Shown here piece after piece: positions 8,316 through 16,568 of a stretch of 33,131 nucleotides of DNA. This DNA comes from Pseudomonadota bacterium (GTDB lineage Bacteria > Desulfobacterota > Desulfobulbia > Desulfobulbales > JAGXFP01). The stretch's first letter is position 1; every line of letters begins with the position of its first letter. Under the pieces are notes generated by a model. That model saw only the letters and a program-made list of their open reading frames with translations, was not told the origin of the DNA and did no database searches. The translations under genes and the position numbers were made by a program. The stretch lies in contig JAHJIQ010000022.1 of the NCBI GenBank assembly GCA_018823285.1, positions 1 through 33,131 of the forward strand, written 5' to 3'.

Positions 8316-9806
8316 TTACCTGTCAGGCTGTTCATTTTGAAGATCTTCCGAACCTTCAGGTTTCGCCGCAGTGATCTTTTTTGCAGCCAGGGTTTTCCGG
8401 ATCACTTTGAGCAGGTAAGGGACCGGATTCCTTTCAGAAAAATCAAAGGTCTGATTGCCCAGCACCATCTCTCCTATTTCCAGAGCGCTTAACTCCGAAA
8501 CCGGACCTGCCGGAACATATCCCTGCCCATCCTTCACATAACGAAGGATGCCAACCCCTGACAGATCGTCCAAAATTTCACGGATTGAGGCATCAGGCTG
8601 CTTCAACAGTTCGACCAGACGTTCTCTGGTGGTGATCATCTTCTGCTGATAATCAGCGGCTGCTATGGAAACAATCTCATAAGCCAGACCAAGGCGGTTG
8701 ATCGGAGTCAGGCGAAAGCCTTTCCACAGATACCGCCGCCAGACCTGGACCGCAAAGGAGAGCTCCGCTCCGGCCAGAAAAACCATCCATCCCACATGGA
8801 TCCAGAGCAGAAAAAGCGGCAGGGATGCGAATGAACCGTAAATGGCATTATACCGAGCCACCCCGATCTGCAGTTTAAAATAGGCGGCCTGAACAAAAAG
8901 CCACAAGATGCCCCCGAAAACACCGCCGGTAAAAGCCGCACCGAACCTGATTCTGGTATTGGGGAGAAAGCTGTAAAGCAGGGTAAAGGTGGCGACCACG
9001 AACAGAAAAGGAAGGAAGTTCAGGAGCTGGGGGCCGATCCAGGGAATCCATTGCCGGAATAATTCACGGAGGACCTTGCTCTGCAGAGCCGCCATGGTGG
9101 CGACCCCAAGGTTGATGGTGATCGGCAGCAGAATCATCAGCGCGATATAGTCCAGAAGCTGCCGTCCGGTGGAGCGTCTTCTTCTGGTGTTCCAGATATC
9201 ATTCATGGCCTGTTCGATACTGCTCATTACCGAGAACACCGCCAGGAACAAAACAAGCACCCCGATCACTCCCAGGGCGGCAAAGTCCGTTTTTTCCACA
9301 TAGTCAAAGATCAGGTCAACAACCCGATGCAGATGCCCGGATAAGGATATCTCTTTCGTGGTTTCCTCCGCACCGCCATCACTCTCCGCATGGTCGGCTT
9401 CATCATTCGCCGTTTCATCAGGAGTTACTGGAACGGACAGGATGATATCTGCTACCGGCAACGTGGAGAGTTCGAGTTGTTCGATAAAAGTATGCGCCGA
9501 ATTCCGCATCTGGCCACCCGCCCCGAGTCCTTTCAGCACTGCGGTACCAAGAGCCAGAACCGGCACCATGGAAAGAACCACGGTAAAGGTGAGCGCGCTC
9601 GCCCGAAGAGGAATCTTGTCGTTCAAAAATTCCTGAACGACAATCATGCACACCCGGCACAATGGTCGGCTGAAATTCATAAAACCGCCTTCATCCGCTG
9701 AAGGCTGCGACCAGACCCAGGCAGTAAAACGCTCATACCGACTCTTCTGCGCCACCCCGCTCTTTTCCGTTGCCGGCAGCCCTTCCTTTTCTTCAGTTTT
9801 TTCCAT
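8316..9806 (-). CDS. YihY/BrkB-family inner-membrane protein with C-terminal extension
   Basis: Membrane protein of the YihY (UPF0761) family. The ATG at 9806 gives 496 residues; an in-frame extension to 10037 runs through non-coding-looking sequence and is rejected. Seen: LRASALTFTVVLSMVPVLALGTAV, the family's first helix, then further helices including IGVLVLFLAVFSVMSSIEQAMNDIWN, the LLDYIALMILLPI segment and LLWIHVGWMVFLAGAELSFA. Two additions exceed the roughly 290-residue core: an acidic loop after the first helix (PDETANDEADHAESDGGAEE) and a 130-residue soluble C-terminus that reads like a winged helix (TTRERLVELLKQ...REILDDLSGVGILRYV). Function in this family is not established; the old RNase BN name is not supported. 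Confidence 0.85.
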   Translation of the reverse strand: MEKTEEKEGLPATEKSGVAQKSRYERFTAWVWSQPSADEGGFMNFSRPLCRVCMIVVQEFLNDKIPLRASALTFTVVLSMVPVLALGTAVLKGLGAGGQMRNSAHTFIEQLELSTLPVADIILSVPVTPDETANDEADHAESDGGAEETTKEISLSGHLHRVVDLIFDYVEKTDFAALGVIGVLVLFLAVFSVMSSIEQAMNDIWNTRRRRSTGRQLLDYIALMILLPITINLGVATMAALQSKVLRELFRQWIPWIGPQLLNFLPFLFVVATFTLLYSFLPNTRIRFGAAFTGGVFGGILWLFVQAAYFKLQIGVARYNAIYGSFASLPLFLLWIHVGWMVFLAGAELSFAVQVWRRYLWKGFRLTPINRLGLAYEIVSIAAADYQQKMITTRERLVELLKQPDASIREILDDLSGVGILRYVKDGQGYVPAGPVSELSALEIGEMVLGNQTFDFSERNPVPYLLKVIRKTLAAKKITAAKPEGSEDLQNEQPDR

Positions 9807-10072
9807 GCCCTTTCTCTCTGCTGATGTGCTCCTCGATTCTGGGGAGAATACATGTACTCCAGGCAATTGTCCAGATGTTGAGGATGAGCTCCTCTCGTGG
9901 ATCAGTTCTAATCCAAAGCCACCGCAAACCGGATCACCACCCTCCGGAACCACATTCTCTATACTTTCGAAAAATGGTATACTCTGCCAAATGATATCAG
10001 TTTGGGTGCCGGGTGGTAAAGAAACCTCAGCAACCATGGATCTTGACTGAAGAAGACGATAAGGGGATTACA
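9807..10072. other. Divergent intergenic region
   Basis: Separates the YihY-family gene (-) from the epimerase gene (+) and must hold both promoters. TATACT-like boxes occur at about 9959-9965 and 9977-9984, but no well-spaced -35/-10 pair was settled on. Frames reading through from both sides lack family similarity. Confidence 0.35.
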
Positions 10073-10963
10073 ATGAACATTCTGATCAGCGGCGCTTCAG
10101 GGCTTCTCGGCAGAGCGTTGACCCGCTCTTTGGAATCGGCAGGGCACTCTGTTATAAAACTCTCCCGCAAAGGAGATGACACCCTCCCGCCCTGCTGGGA
10201 CCCGGCCAACGATTTTATTGATCTTGGAAGCAAACCATTTGAGGTCGTCATCCATCTTGCAGGAGAAAACATCTCCAATGGCCGCTGGTCGACTGAACGA
10301 AAAAAGAAGATCATGGAGAGCCGGATCAAAGGAACAGCCCTGCTTGCCAATGCTCTGGCTCGATCAACCGTGAAACCGAAAGTCATGATCACCGCTTCCG
10401 CCGTCGGCTATTACGGGAATCGCGGTGACGCCATAATGAATGAATCCGCTGCATCAGGGGGAGGATTTCTTGCTGAAGTATGCCGGGAATGGGAAAAGGC
10501 TGCCGAGAGTGCGAGCAACTCGGGGATCCGGGTGGTCAACACCCGATTCGGAATGATCCTGAGTGTCCACGGCGGGGCATTGGAAAAAATGCTGACTCCA
10601 TTCAGAATGGGGCTTGGCGGAAATATCGGGAGCGGCCGGCAGTATATCAGCTGGGTGAGCATAGATGACGTTATCGGGGCGATGAAATTTATCATCGAAA
10701 ACGATTCGATTTCAGGACCGGTAAACACCGTGGCGCCAACCCCCCTCACCAACCGTGAATTCACGAAGATTCTCGCGGGAGCGCTCCATCGTCCGGCTTT
10801 CATGACTCTCCCCGCTTTCATGGCCAGACTGATTTTCGGTGAAATGGCTGACGAGCTTCTGCTGTCCAGCACCCGAGCCGTTCCCCGGAAACTCCAGGAA
10901 GCGGGCTACCGGTTTCAGGATCCCGACCTGCAGGGGTTGTTTGAAAAATGGTTCAACAAATGA
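10073..10963 (+). CDS. TIGR01777/YfcH-family SDR epimerase
   Basis: Cytosolic NAD(P)-binding extended short-chain dehydrogenase, 296 residues from ATG 10073 (AAGGGG six bases upstream). Rossmann motif GASGLLG at 7-13 of this start, VIHLAGENI (the family's NAG equivalent), the active-site-like SAVGYYGNRGD and the C-terminal DUF1731 region (PAFMARLIFGEMADELLLSS...KLQEAGYRFQDPDLQ). Substrate is unknown for the family; relatives affect cell division when overproduced. The stop overlaps the next gene, pointing to translational coupling. Confidence 0.92.
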   Translation: MNILISGASGLLGRALTRSLESAGHSVIKLSRKGDDTLPPCWDPANDFIDLGSKPFEVVIHLAGENISNGRWSTERKKKIMESRIKGTALLANALARSTVKPKVMITASAVGYYGNRGDAIMNESAASGGGFLAEVCREWEKAAESASNSGIRVVNTRFGMILSVHGGALEKMLTPFRMGLGGNIGSGRQYISWVSIDDVIGAMKFIIENDSISGPVNTVAPTPLTNREFTKILAGALHRPAFMTLPAFMARLIFGEMADELLLSSTRAVPRKLQEAGYRFQDPDLQGLFEKWFNK

Positions 10964-11190
10964 AAAAAAATTGCCAATTTTGTAACGGCACCGGCCAGAT
11001 CAATTATTTTAAAGGGGTCAGCCGGTTTCTGATCAGTTACGATGAATGCCCGGAATGTGGCGGACTCGGGATTCAGCCGACCACTGAAGAGCACGTAAAG
11101 AATAAAGAGGAGTCAAGCAGCCTGTCTGCTTGTACAAACTTACACCCGAAGGGTGAAAGAAGCGGACAAAAAAAGAAAACCGGCAGGTAA
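10948..11190 (+). CDS. Small DnaJ-type zinc-ribbon protein with repeat-derived tail
   Basis: 80 residues with two CxxCxGxG-like knuckles, C9/C12 (CQFCNGTG) and C34/C37 (CPECGGLG), able to hold one zinc ion as in the DnaJ cysteine-rich region. Start is either 10948 or the ATG at 10960 that forms ATGA with the epimerase stop. The tail from about residue 57 to 71 is encoded by a reverse-oriented copy of the dispersed repeat seen at 1-175, so the natural C-terminus has probably been replaced or extended. Function unknown; coupling to the epimerase is inferred. Confidence 0.7.
   Translation: MVQQMKKNCQFCNGTGQINYFKGVSRFLISYDECPECGGLGIQPTTEEHVKNKEESSSLSACTNLHPKGERSGQKKKTGR
11116..11158 (-). repeat. 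Dispersed repeat copy inside a coding sequence
   Basis: Read on the minus strand this is TTTCACCCTTCGGGTGTAAG followed by TTTGTACAAGCAGACAGGCTGCT, matching the repeat at 1-175 and 23304-23360 with a few changes. It lies in frame within the 3' part of the zinc-ribbon gene. Confidence 0.75.
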
Positions 11191-11197
11191 GTGCCGG
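11180..11197. terminator. Short hairpin overlapping a stop codon
   Basis: CCGGCA (11180-11185) and TGCCGG (11192-11197) flank a six-base loop that includes the zinc-ribbon gene stop. No T-run follows, so this may be a weak terminator or a translation-coupling structure. Confidence 0.3.
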
Positions 11198-11218
11198 ATT
11201 AAAAACAAAGGATAGAAC

Positions 11219-11413
11219 ATGAACACCAACGACATCTGGGACAAACTCGGCGATCTCTCAGAAAACGAACTCGTTCACGTGATCACCAAACTGTTTGCCG
11301 TCTATGAAAAAAGGCTCGAATTAAACGATAAAGATTTAATATCATTAGATTTTTTCAACAACCTGACCAACGTCGTCAACGAAACATGTCAGTGCAACAG
11401 CAACCGGCGCTGA
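11219..11413 (+). CDS. Small acidic helical protein of unknown function
   Basis: 64 residues, predicted helical (ENELVHVITKLFAVYEKRLE), ending in a CxC (CQC) tail. AAAGGATAG precedes the ATG. The stop codon TGA abuts the tyrS stop on the other strand with no gap, together forming TGATCA. Codon use looks coding and the spacing after the zinc-ribbon gene is 28 bases, so it may share its transcript. No family recognised. Confidence 0.6.
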   Translation: MNTNDIWDKLGDLSENELVHVITKLFAVYEKRLELNDKDLISLDFFNNLTNVVNETCQCNSNRR

Positions 11414-12631
11414 TCAGCTGAACACAACCTTGCAGAACCGCCTTTTACCGACCCGAAGCAGCACTTCGCCCTCAGCCTTGAGCTGAAACTCGGTATCATT
11501 TATTTTTTCGCCGTCAACCGACACCGCATTCTGCTGGATCATTCTCCGACCCTCGCCGGTGCCCTTGACCATTCCAGCATCTGCAAGCAGCTTGGGCAAC
11601 CAGACAGCAGCACCACCAGCCGGACAGGAAAATTCCTCGATCTCATCGGGGATGTCATGCTGTTTGAAAACCTTTTCGAAATGATCCTCGGCCATCACGG
11701 CGGCAGCATCATCATAGAATCTCGCGGTCAGTTCACGTGCGAGCTGCTGCTTGACCGCCTTCGGGTGAAGTTTCCCCTCGGCAAGCCCCGTCTTCAACTT
11801 CTCGATTTCACCGCTGTCAAGATCACTGAGGAGTTCGAAATAGCGAAACATCAACTCATCGGTAATGGAGAGGGTTTTGCCGTAAATATCAATGGCGGGT
11901 TCGGTAATCCCGATATAGTTGCCGAGCGACTTGCTCATCTTGTTGACCCCGTCAAGCCCTTCCAGCAGGGGCATGGTCAGGACCACCTGCGGCGCCTGCC
12001 CCCACACCTTCTGCAGGGTCCGCCCCATCAGCAGATTGAAAAGCTGATCGGTGCCGCCAAGCTCAACATCGGCTTTCAGGGCAACCGAATCATACCCCTG
12101 GACCAACGGATACAGAAATTCGTGGATCGAAATCGGCCGCTCATTGGCAAACCGTTCCTTGAAGTCTTCACGCTCAAGCATCCGGGCGACGGTAAGCTGT
12201 GAGGCGAGCCTGATGAAATCGTGGGAGGTCAGTTTGTCAAGCCAGGTACTGTTAAAGACGACATCGGTTTTTTCGGGATCGAGAATCTTGAAGATCTGTT
12301 CCTTGTAGGTCTCGGCATTACGCTTGACGTCTTCAACAGTGAGGGGTTTTCTGGTTTCTGATTTTCCGGTGGGATCCCCGATCATCCCGGTGAAATCTCC
12401 GATCAGGAATTTCACATCATGCCCCAGGTCCTGAAAATGCTTCAGCTTCTGGATCAGAACCGTGTGCCCCAGATGGAGATCGGGCGCCGTCGGGTCAAAA
12501 CCGGCCTTGATCTTAAGCGGAACCCCGCTCTCCTGGGATTTTTTCAGTTTTGCGGCCAGCTCATCTTCCGATATAATGTCGACCGTCCCCCGCTTCAGGA
12601 GGGCAATCTGCTCATCAATGGTGATTTTCAT
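11414..12631 (-). CDS. tyrS: Tyrosyl-tRNA synthetase
   Basis: Class I synthetase that charges tRNA-Tyr in the cytosol, 405 residues, of the shorter-insert TyrZ-like type. Seen: HLGH at 53-56, the KMSKS signature at 231-235, tyrosine-pocket residues in [19 protein letters not shown] (178-196) and a C-terminal S4 RNA-binding domain (about 340-405). Its ATG overlaps the rny stop by four bases (ATGA), so the two genes are translationally coupled and share any regulation of rny. No T-box leader is seen directly upstream. Confidence 0.97.
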   Translation of the reverse strand: MKITIDEQIALLKRGTVDIISEDELAAKLKKSQESGVPLKIKAGFDPTAPDLHLGHTVLIQKLKHFQDLGHDVKFLIGDFTGMIGDPTGKSETRKPLTVEDVKRNAETYKEQIFKILDPEKTDVVFNSTWLDKLTSHDFIRLASQLTVARMLEREDFKERFANERPISIHEFLYPLVQGYDSVALKADVELGGTDQLFNLLMGRTLQKVWGQAPQVVLTMPLLEGLDGVNKMSKSLGNYIGITEPAIDIYGKTLSITDELMFRYFELLSDLDSGEIEKLKTGLAEGKLHPKAVKQQLARELTARFYDDAAAVMAEDHFEKVFKQHDIPDEIEEFSCPAGGAAVWLPKLLADAGMVKGTGEGRRMIQQNAVSVDGEKINDTEFQLKAEGEVLLRVGKRRFCKVVFS

Positions 12632-14187
12632 TTTGCATACTCGACTGAACGGGTCTCCCTGATCACCGTAACCCTGATCTGCCCCGGGTAGGTCAGGTCC
12701 GCTTCGATTTTCTTTGCAATGTCCCGACCCAGCATCACGCTTTCCGTATCAGAGACGTCACCGCTGTCCACCACTACCCTGATCTCACGTCCGGCCTGAA
12801 TCGCATAGGCCTTTTCGACACCCTTGAAGTCGGTGGCGATCTTTTCCAGATCATCAAGTCGTTTGACGTAACTTTCAAGCATTTCTTTTCGGGCGCCGGG
12901 TCTTGCCCCGGAAAGGGCGTCGGCCGATTTCACAATGACATCAAGAAGACTGTCGAGAGGAATATCTTCATGATGCGCGGCAATGGCATGCACAACCTCC
13001 GGAGACTCCCCATATTTTCTGGCGAGATCCCGGCCGATTGCAGCATGGGTCCCTTCAACCTCGTGATCTACAGCCTTGCCGATATCATGAAGCAGCCCGG
13101 CACGTTTGGCGATCTTAACATTGACCCCGAGTTCAGCGGCAATGACTCCGGAAAGAAACGCCACTTCCAGAGAATGCTGGAGGACATTCTGCCCATAGCT
13201 CGTCCGGTATTTAAGCCGCCCCAGGAGCTTGATCAATTCCATGTTCACCCCGTGGGCCCCGACATCAAAGGTGGCCTGCTCACCAGCTTCACGCATGGTG
13301 ATTTCAAGTTCTTCGGCAACCTTCTCGACCACCTCTTCAATCCGGGCGGGATGAATCCGGCCATCGGTGGTGAGCCTCTCAAGGGCCTGGCGGGCAACTT
13401 CCCTCCGTACCGGGTTGAATCCGGACAGAATCACCGCCTCAGGGGTATCGTCGATTATAATGTCTATCCCGGTCGCAGCTTCAATGGCCCTGATATTCCG
13501 CCCTTCCCGGCCGATGATCCGCCCCTTCATCTCTTCGTTCGGCAGCGGCACAACCGACACCGTCTTTTCAGCCACATAGTCTCCCGCATAGCGGGCGATC
13601 GCCAGCGAGAGGATATTCTTCGCCTTGCGATCGGCCTCCATCTTGGCTTCGTTTTCGATGCGGACTATGGATTTAGCCGCCTCCATCTTCGCTTCACTTT
13701 CAATGCTTTCGGTCAGCTGCCGTTTTGCCTCCTCCCGGGAGATTCCGGAGATCTTTTCCAGCTGGAGACGCTGTTCATCGATCACGGCATCAAGGTCCTT
13801 CTGCCGGAGGGCTATTTTCTGCTCAAGTTTGACAAAATTCTGTTCTCTTTTCAGAAGCTCCGTCTCACGGGTATCGAGAAGATCGATCTTCCTCTCAATC
13901 TGGTCAAGTTTCTGACTGAACCTTTTTTCCTCTTCAATAAGTTCAGCTTTGCGCTTTCGCACCTCTTTCTCGACGGCCTGTTTCTGCTGGAAGGCATCAT
14001 CACGCAACTGGATCGACGCCTCTTTCTTCATCTGCTCAACTTCAGCAAGGGCATCGTTAATCAGCTTTCTTCCCTGATCATCGTACCCGGCGGTTCTTTT
14101 TTCGATAACTGCTTTACGGAGAACAAACCCGACAATAATCCCGACAGCAGCTGCCGCCAGGCCGATAATGATTGCTGTAGTACTCAT
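12628..14187 (-). CDS. rny: Ribonuclease Y
   Basis: Membrane-tethered endoribonuclease that initiates mRNA decay. 519 residues from the ATG at 14187, preceded by GAGGAA; a TTG 15 bases upstream would sit before that site. N-terminal transmembrane helix (about 5-23), long coiled coil (about 25-205) rich in Glu, Lys and Arg, a KH domain ([19 protein letters not shown], about 222-240) and an HD domain with the metal pair His367-Asp368 in [12 protein letters not shown]. It leads an operon with tyrS. An intrinsic-terminator-like hairpin lies in its leader at 14213-14250. Confidence 0.96.
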   Translation of the reverse strand: MSTTAIIIGLAAAAVGIIVGFVLRKAVIEKRTAGYDDQGRKLINDALAEVEQMKKEASIQLRDDAFQQKQAVEKEVRKRKAELIEEEKRFSQKLDQIERKIDLLDTRETELLKREQNFVKLEQKIALRQKDLDAVIDEQRLQLEKISGISREEAKRQLTESIESEAKMEAAKSIVRIENEAKMEADRKAKNILSLAIARYAGDYVAEKTVSVVPLPNEEMKGRIIGREGRNIRAIEAATGIDIIIDDTPEAVILSGFNPVRREVARQALERLTTDGRIHPARIEEVVEKVAEELEITMREAGEQATFDVGAHGVNMELIKLLGRLKYRTSYGQNVLQHSLEVAFLSGVIAAELGVNVKIAKRAGLLHDIGKAVDHEVEGTHAAIGRDLARKYGESPEVVHAIAAHHEDIPLDSLLDVIVKSADALSGARPGARKEMLESYVKRLDDLEKIATDFKGVEKAYAIQAGREIRVVVDSGDVSDTESVMLGRDIAKKIEADLTYPGQIRVTVIRETRSVEYAK

Positions 14188-14212
14188 TGGAGTATTCCTC
14201 AAATTAATTATT

Positions 14213-14250
14213 AAAAACAGCCTTGTACCGGCCTGTGAGCCGGTTGGCTG
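14213..14250 (-). terminator. Intrinsic terminator/attenuator in the rny leader
   Basis: On the minus strand CAGCC-A-ACCGGC-tcacag-GCCGGT-ACAA-GGCTG forms a two-part stem (6 bp inner, 5 bp outer) followed at once by TTTTT. The rny ATG is only 25 bases further, including its GAGGAA site, too short for a promoter, so either rny is attenuated or readthrough from zapA/6S is trimmed here. Confidence 0.65.
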
Positions 14251-14262
14251 GTGACAATTGTC

Positions 14263-14277
14263 TCTGCGTAACGCAGA
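14263..14277. promoter_or_regulatory. Palindrome in the rny upstream region
   Basis: TCTGCGT-A-ACGCAGA is a 7-bp palindrome with one central base, 13 bases upstream of the attenuator hairpin on the minus strand. It could be an operator or an alternative RNA stem. Confidence 0.35.
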
Positions 14278-14504
14278 AATACCTCAACACCATTCACAAA
14301 GAACAAATCAGTTACTCAGGAAAATCCAGGGGGGTCCAGGAGAGAATCCCGGCAGGCAGAAAAAAACTCGGCTGGAGCAGGCGGAATTGCCAGACGGTTC
14401 TGCAGAAGAGCTCTACAGATCAGGAAAATGTACAGAGCAACAGCAAAAGATTCACAATCCTTTATGGATGATGGTTTTCATGCTGTATTGCCTGATCATA
14501 ACCA

Positions 14505-14627
14505 CTATACATTACCGTCTACGTTGATGCCGGCAAGAGACCGGTCTATCACAAAACGCCTACGGCCGGCCAAACCGAGCCGACCTAAACGATTCAAGCC
14601 AGGAGTTCTTTCCAGAGAAGCCTTCAT
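14505..14627 (-). CDS. Possible 40-residue basic peptide
   Basis: The only ORF of interest in the 14280-14660 gap: ATG at 14627, rich in Arg, Leu and Gly (LNRLGRLGLAGRRRFVIDRS), stop at 14507. The ribosome binding site is weak and no homologue is recognised. It could be a leader peptide, a remnant, or chance; the rest of this gap shows nothing I can name. Confidence 0.2.
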   Translation of the reverse strand: MKASLERTPGLNRLGRLGLAGRRRFVIDRSLAGINVDGNV

Positions 14628-14691
14628 TTCGGCTCAAGACCGACCCTGGTAAGAAACTATAAATCCTCCCAATAAATTGGATATATATTAA

Positions 14692-14724
14692 ACCCGCGTA
14701 TCGGCCTCTCCGATATTTCCGGGT
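14692..14724 (-). terminator. Terminator hairpin after the 6S RNA
   Basis: On the minus strand ACCCG-gaaa-TATCGG-agag-g-CCGATA-cg-CGGGT is followed by TTTAAT, about 15 bases beyond the proposed 6S RNA 3' end. Confidence 0.55.
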
Positions 14725-14739
14725 GAATTAACAGTAATA

Positions 14740-14925
14740 AGTCCCCCACCGTTGCCGTGTCAGCAGAATGTATCACCGAACCTAACAAAGTTAGGTGGGC
14801 GGTACTCGTGCTCCCGTCATGGACTTCGCCGAAACGAATTCTCTATCTTGAAACAGCGGAGTCACCCTTGGTAAATATGTTGGCTCGAAACAGACTTTTG
14901 ATCACCAACAAGGCAGGGGAACAAA
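14740..14925 (-). ncRNA. ssrS: 6S RNA
   Basis: Candidate regulator that binds the sigma-70 RNA polymerase holoenzyme. The minus strand has a closing stem (CCCC..GTTG near 14909-14919 against CAAC..GGGG near 14742-14754), a 5' bubble strand with GTTTCGAGCCAACATATTT, which resembles the GAGCCGATATTT of E. coli 6S RNA, and inner stems GACTCCGC/GCGAAGTC and CCTAAC/GTTAGG. The implied length, about 186 nt, is typical. It lies directly downstream of zapA, the conserved neighbour of ssrS in many Proteobacteria. Exact ends are estimated. Confidence 0.75.
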
Positions 14926-14940
14926 TCCAGTCTATCCCAA

Positions 14941-15219
14941 TCACACAAAATCCTCAATTTTTTTCCGAATCTGATCGTTGAGCCGGTCAATTTTATTTCG
15001 GTAGGCCTCAAAGTCCTTACGCAGCTGGACATATTTGCCTGCCATATTCAGACTGGCCAATATTAAATTCCTGCTGGAAGGAAGGACATTGGTAGCCCGA
15101 CAGGTCTCGGACAGATGCACTCTGACGAAGTCCAGAACTTCCTGCACTTCGGCATCTTCCATTTCGGTGTTCAGGGAATATTCCTGTCCGAACACCTCAA
15201 ACTTTACCGACCTAGCCAA
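14941..15219 (-). CDS. zapA: Cell division protein ZapA
   Basis: Small FtsZ-ring stabiliser of 92 residues. N-terminal VKFEVFGQEYSL followed by the helix VQEVLDFVRVHLSE, then SSRNLILASLNMAGKYVQL and a C-terminal coiled coil, the usual ZapA plan. The start is TTG at 15219 with GGAGGAAA six bases upstream. A coiled-coil gene lies directly upstream on the same strand and 6S RNA directly downstream, so all three may be one transcript. Confidence 0.9.
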   Translation of the reverse strand: MARSVKFEVFGQEYSLNTEMEDAEVQEVLDFVRVHLSETCRATNVLPSSRNLILASLNMAGKYVQLRKDFEAYRNKIDRLNDQIRKKIEDFV

Positions 15220-15296
15220 TATTTCCTCCGAAAAAGTTTCCCATCCTTAACGGCTCGGCGAACTCCTGAAGCGGACAACTCATCACCGGAACATTT

Positions 15297-15587
15297 TCAG
15301 AACAGGGTTTTTTCTTCTGCCCTACCCTCACCGGAACTTGCGCCCGTCTGCCCAACCACCTGTTTTTCCAGCAGATCAATAGAGTTGATCAGTCCGGAAA
15401 CCCGCTGATGCACCTGGCTTCTCTCTTCCTGCAATACCCGAATCCGTTCATTCAGCTCCGCAATTTCATGATCCTTATTCTTAAGCTGTGATTCAATCAG
15501 CGTTTTATCCTGACCGGTTTTCTGCAAAGCCGATACAAGTTTCTGAACTGCTTCCTCCAACCTGGCCAGATCATCTAGCTGTCCCAT
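15297..15587 (-). CDS. ZapB-like coiled-coil protein
   Basis: 96 residues, nearly all coiled coil with leucine and isoleucine heptads (LARLEEAVQKLVSALQKTGQ ... IAELNERIRVLQEERSQVHQ) and a short Gly/Ser/Glu tail. Size, position before zapA and composition fit a ZapB-type Z-ring factor, but coiled coils are low in information, so the family is inferred mainly from context. Confidence 0.75.
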   Translation of the reverse strand: MGQLDDLARLEEAVQKLVSALQKTGQDKTLIESQLKNKDHEIAELNERIRVLQEERSQVHQRVSGLINSIDLLEKQVVGQTGASSGEGRAEEKTLF

Positions 15588-15661
15588 GATTGTTTCTCTC
15601 GCCTGATATTGTTAACTATCTGTAATTAATTGGTTTTTCCTGAAAGATACTCCTCGATCGG

Positions 15662-16444
15662 CTACAAAGTCAAGGGGTTTGTCTCTTCCGCAGCAATTGG
15701 AGATCCAAGGCGGGCACCCAGTGCAATACCCGCTTCTTCAAGGTCCTTTGGGGAATTGACACCAAGGACCTCAACCGGGTCAGTGCACAAACAGCGATTC
15801 ACCGTCTGCCCCAACTTGATGGCAACGCCAATCAGGTCGGTCAGGTAAAATTCACCCTGACTGTTATCACAACCGATTCTCTTCAGGCCCTCCCTGAGAA
15901 AACCGCTTTCGACACAATAAACTCCTGCGTTGATCTCTCGCACCGCTTTTTCAGCGGTGGTCGCGTCTTTTTCCTCCACTATCCCGACAACCTCTCCATC
16001 CGGCCCGGTGATAATCCGGCCATAACCTGTCGGAAAATCGAGAATGGTACTCATCACCGTGATGACGGAGTCGCTTGCCTGATGCTCGGAGATCATCCGC
16101 GCGAGAGTCACAGATCGAATCAGCGGAGTATCTCCGCAGAGAATCATGACCGTGCCCTCATAATCCGCAAAAGACTTGCCGGCGGCAAGCACGGCGTGAC
16201 CTGTCCCGAGCTGTTCCCGCTGTCTGGCAAAGGTGACCTCGAAACCCGCCAGCGAAGCCTCCACCTCTTCCGCCTGATGCCCGGTAACAACAATAATCTC
16301 CTCCAACCCGAGCGGCAACAGACTGTTCAAAACATGGTGGATCATCGGCCCCGAAAAAACTTCGTGCAGCACTTTCGCCTTTGAAGATTTCATCCTGGTG
16401 CCCTTGCCGGCGGCGAGCACAATCGCTTTCACCCGTTTCTTCAT
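15662..16444 (-). CDS. GlmU-like nucleotidyltransferase, single domain
   Basis: Cytosolic sugar-1-phosphate nucleotidyltransferase of 260 residues. The N-terminus VKAIVLAAGKGTRMKSSKAK (5-24) is the nucleotide-binding signature with the lysine used by GlmU-type enzymes, followed by VVTGHQAEEV, the QLGTGHAVLAA base-binding loop, LCGDTPL, and the YGRII / VEEKDA / EINAGVY segments in GlmU order. The left-handed beta-helix acetyltransferase half of bifunctional GlmU (total about 450 residues) is absent, and the stop is clean rather than a visible frameshift. It could make UDP-GlcNAc with a partner acetyltransferase elsewhere, or act on another sugar phosphate. Confidence 0.87.
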   Translation of the reverse strand: MKKRVKAIVLAAGKGTRMKSSKAKVLHEVFSGPMIHHVLNSLLPLGLEEIIVVTGHQAEEVEASLAGFEVTFARQREQLGTGHAVLAAGKSFADYEGTVMILCGDTPLIRSVTLARMISEHQASDSVITVMSTILDFPTGYGRIITGPDGEVVGIVEEKDATTAEKAVREINAGVYCVESGFLREGLKRIGCDNSQGEFYLTDLIGVAIKLGQTVNRCLCTDPVEVLGVNSPKDLEEAGIALGARLGSPIAAEETNPLTL

Positions 16445-16568
16445 TTCTCTTTCTGTCCTGTAAAAAGCTTCCCGTAAAGTTGGTTTTCCCAGATCAAAGC
16501 AGCAAACACCGATATTTTCAACACTTCATTTCCAGCCCAGTCGACTCAACGAAGAGCCGTGCTTTCTT

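Noticed and set aside
9807..10037. N-terminal extension of the YihY-family gene
   Set aside because: Ser/Pro/Gly-rich sequence without family similarity; it would consume almost all of the divergent promoter region.
12970..14214. 414-residue plus-strand ORF opposite rny
   Set aside because: Shadow frame of the rny coiled coil and KH/HD regions; composition rich in Phe, Leu and His with no domain.
14188..14700. Possible T-box leader for rny-tyrS
   Set aside because: No T-box consensus (GGTGGNACCGCG type) or specifier loop was found; the terminator hairpin alone is not enough.
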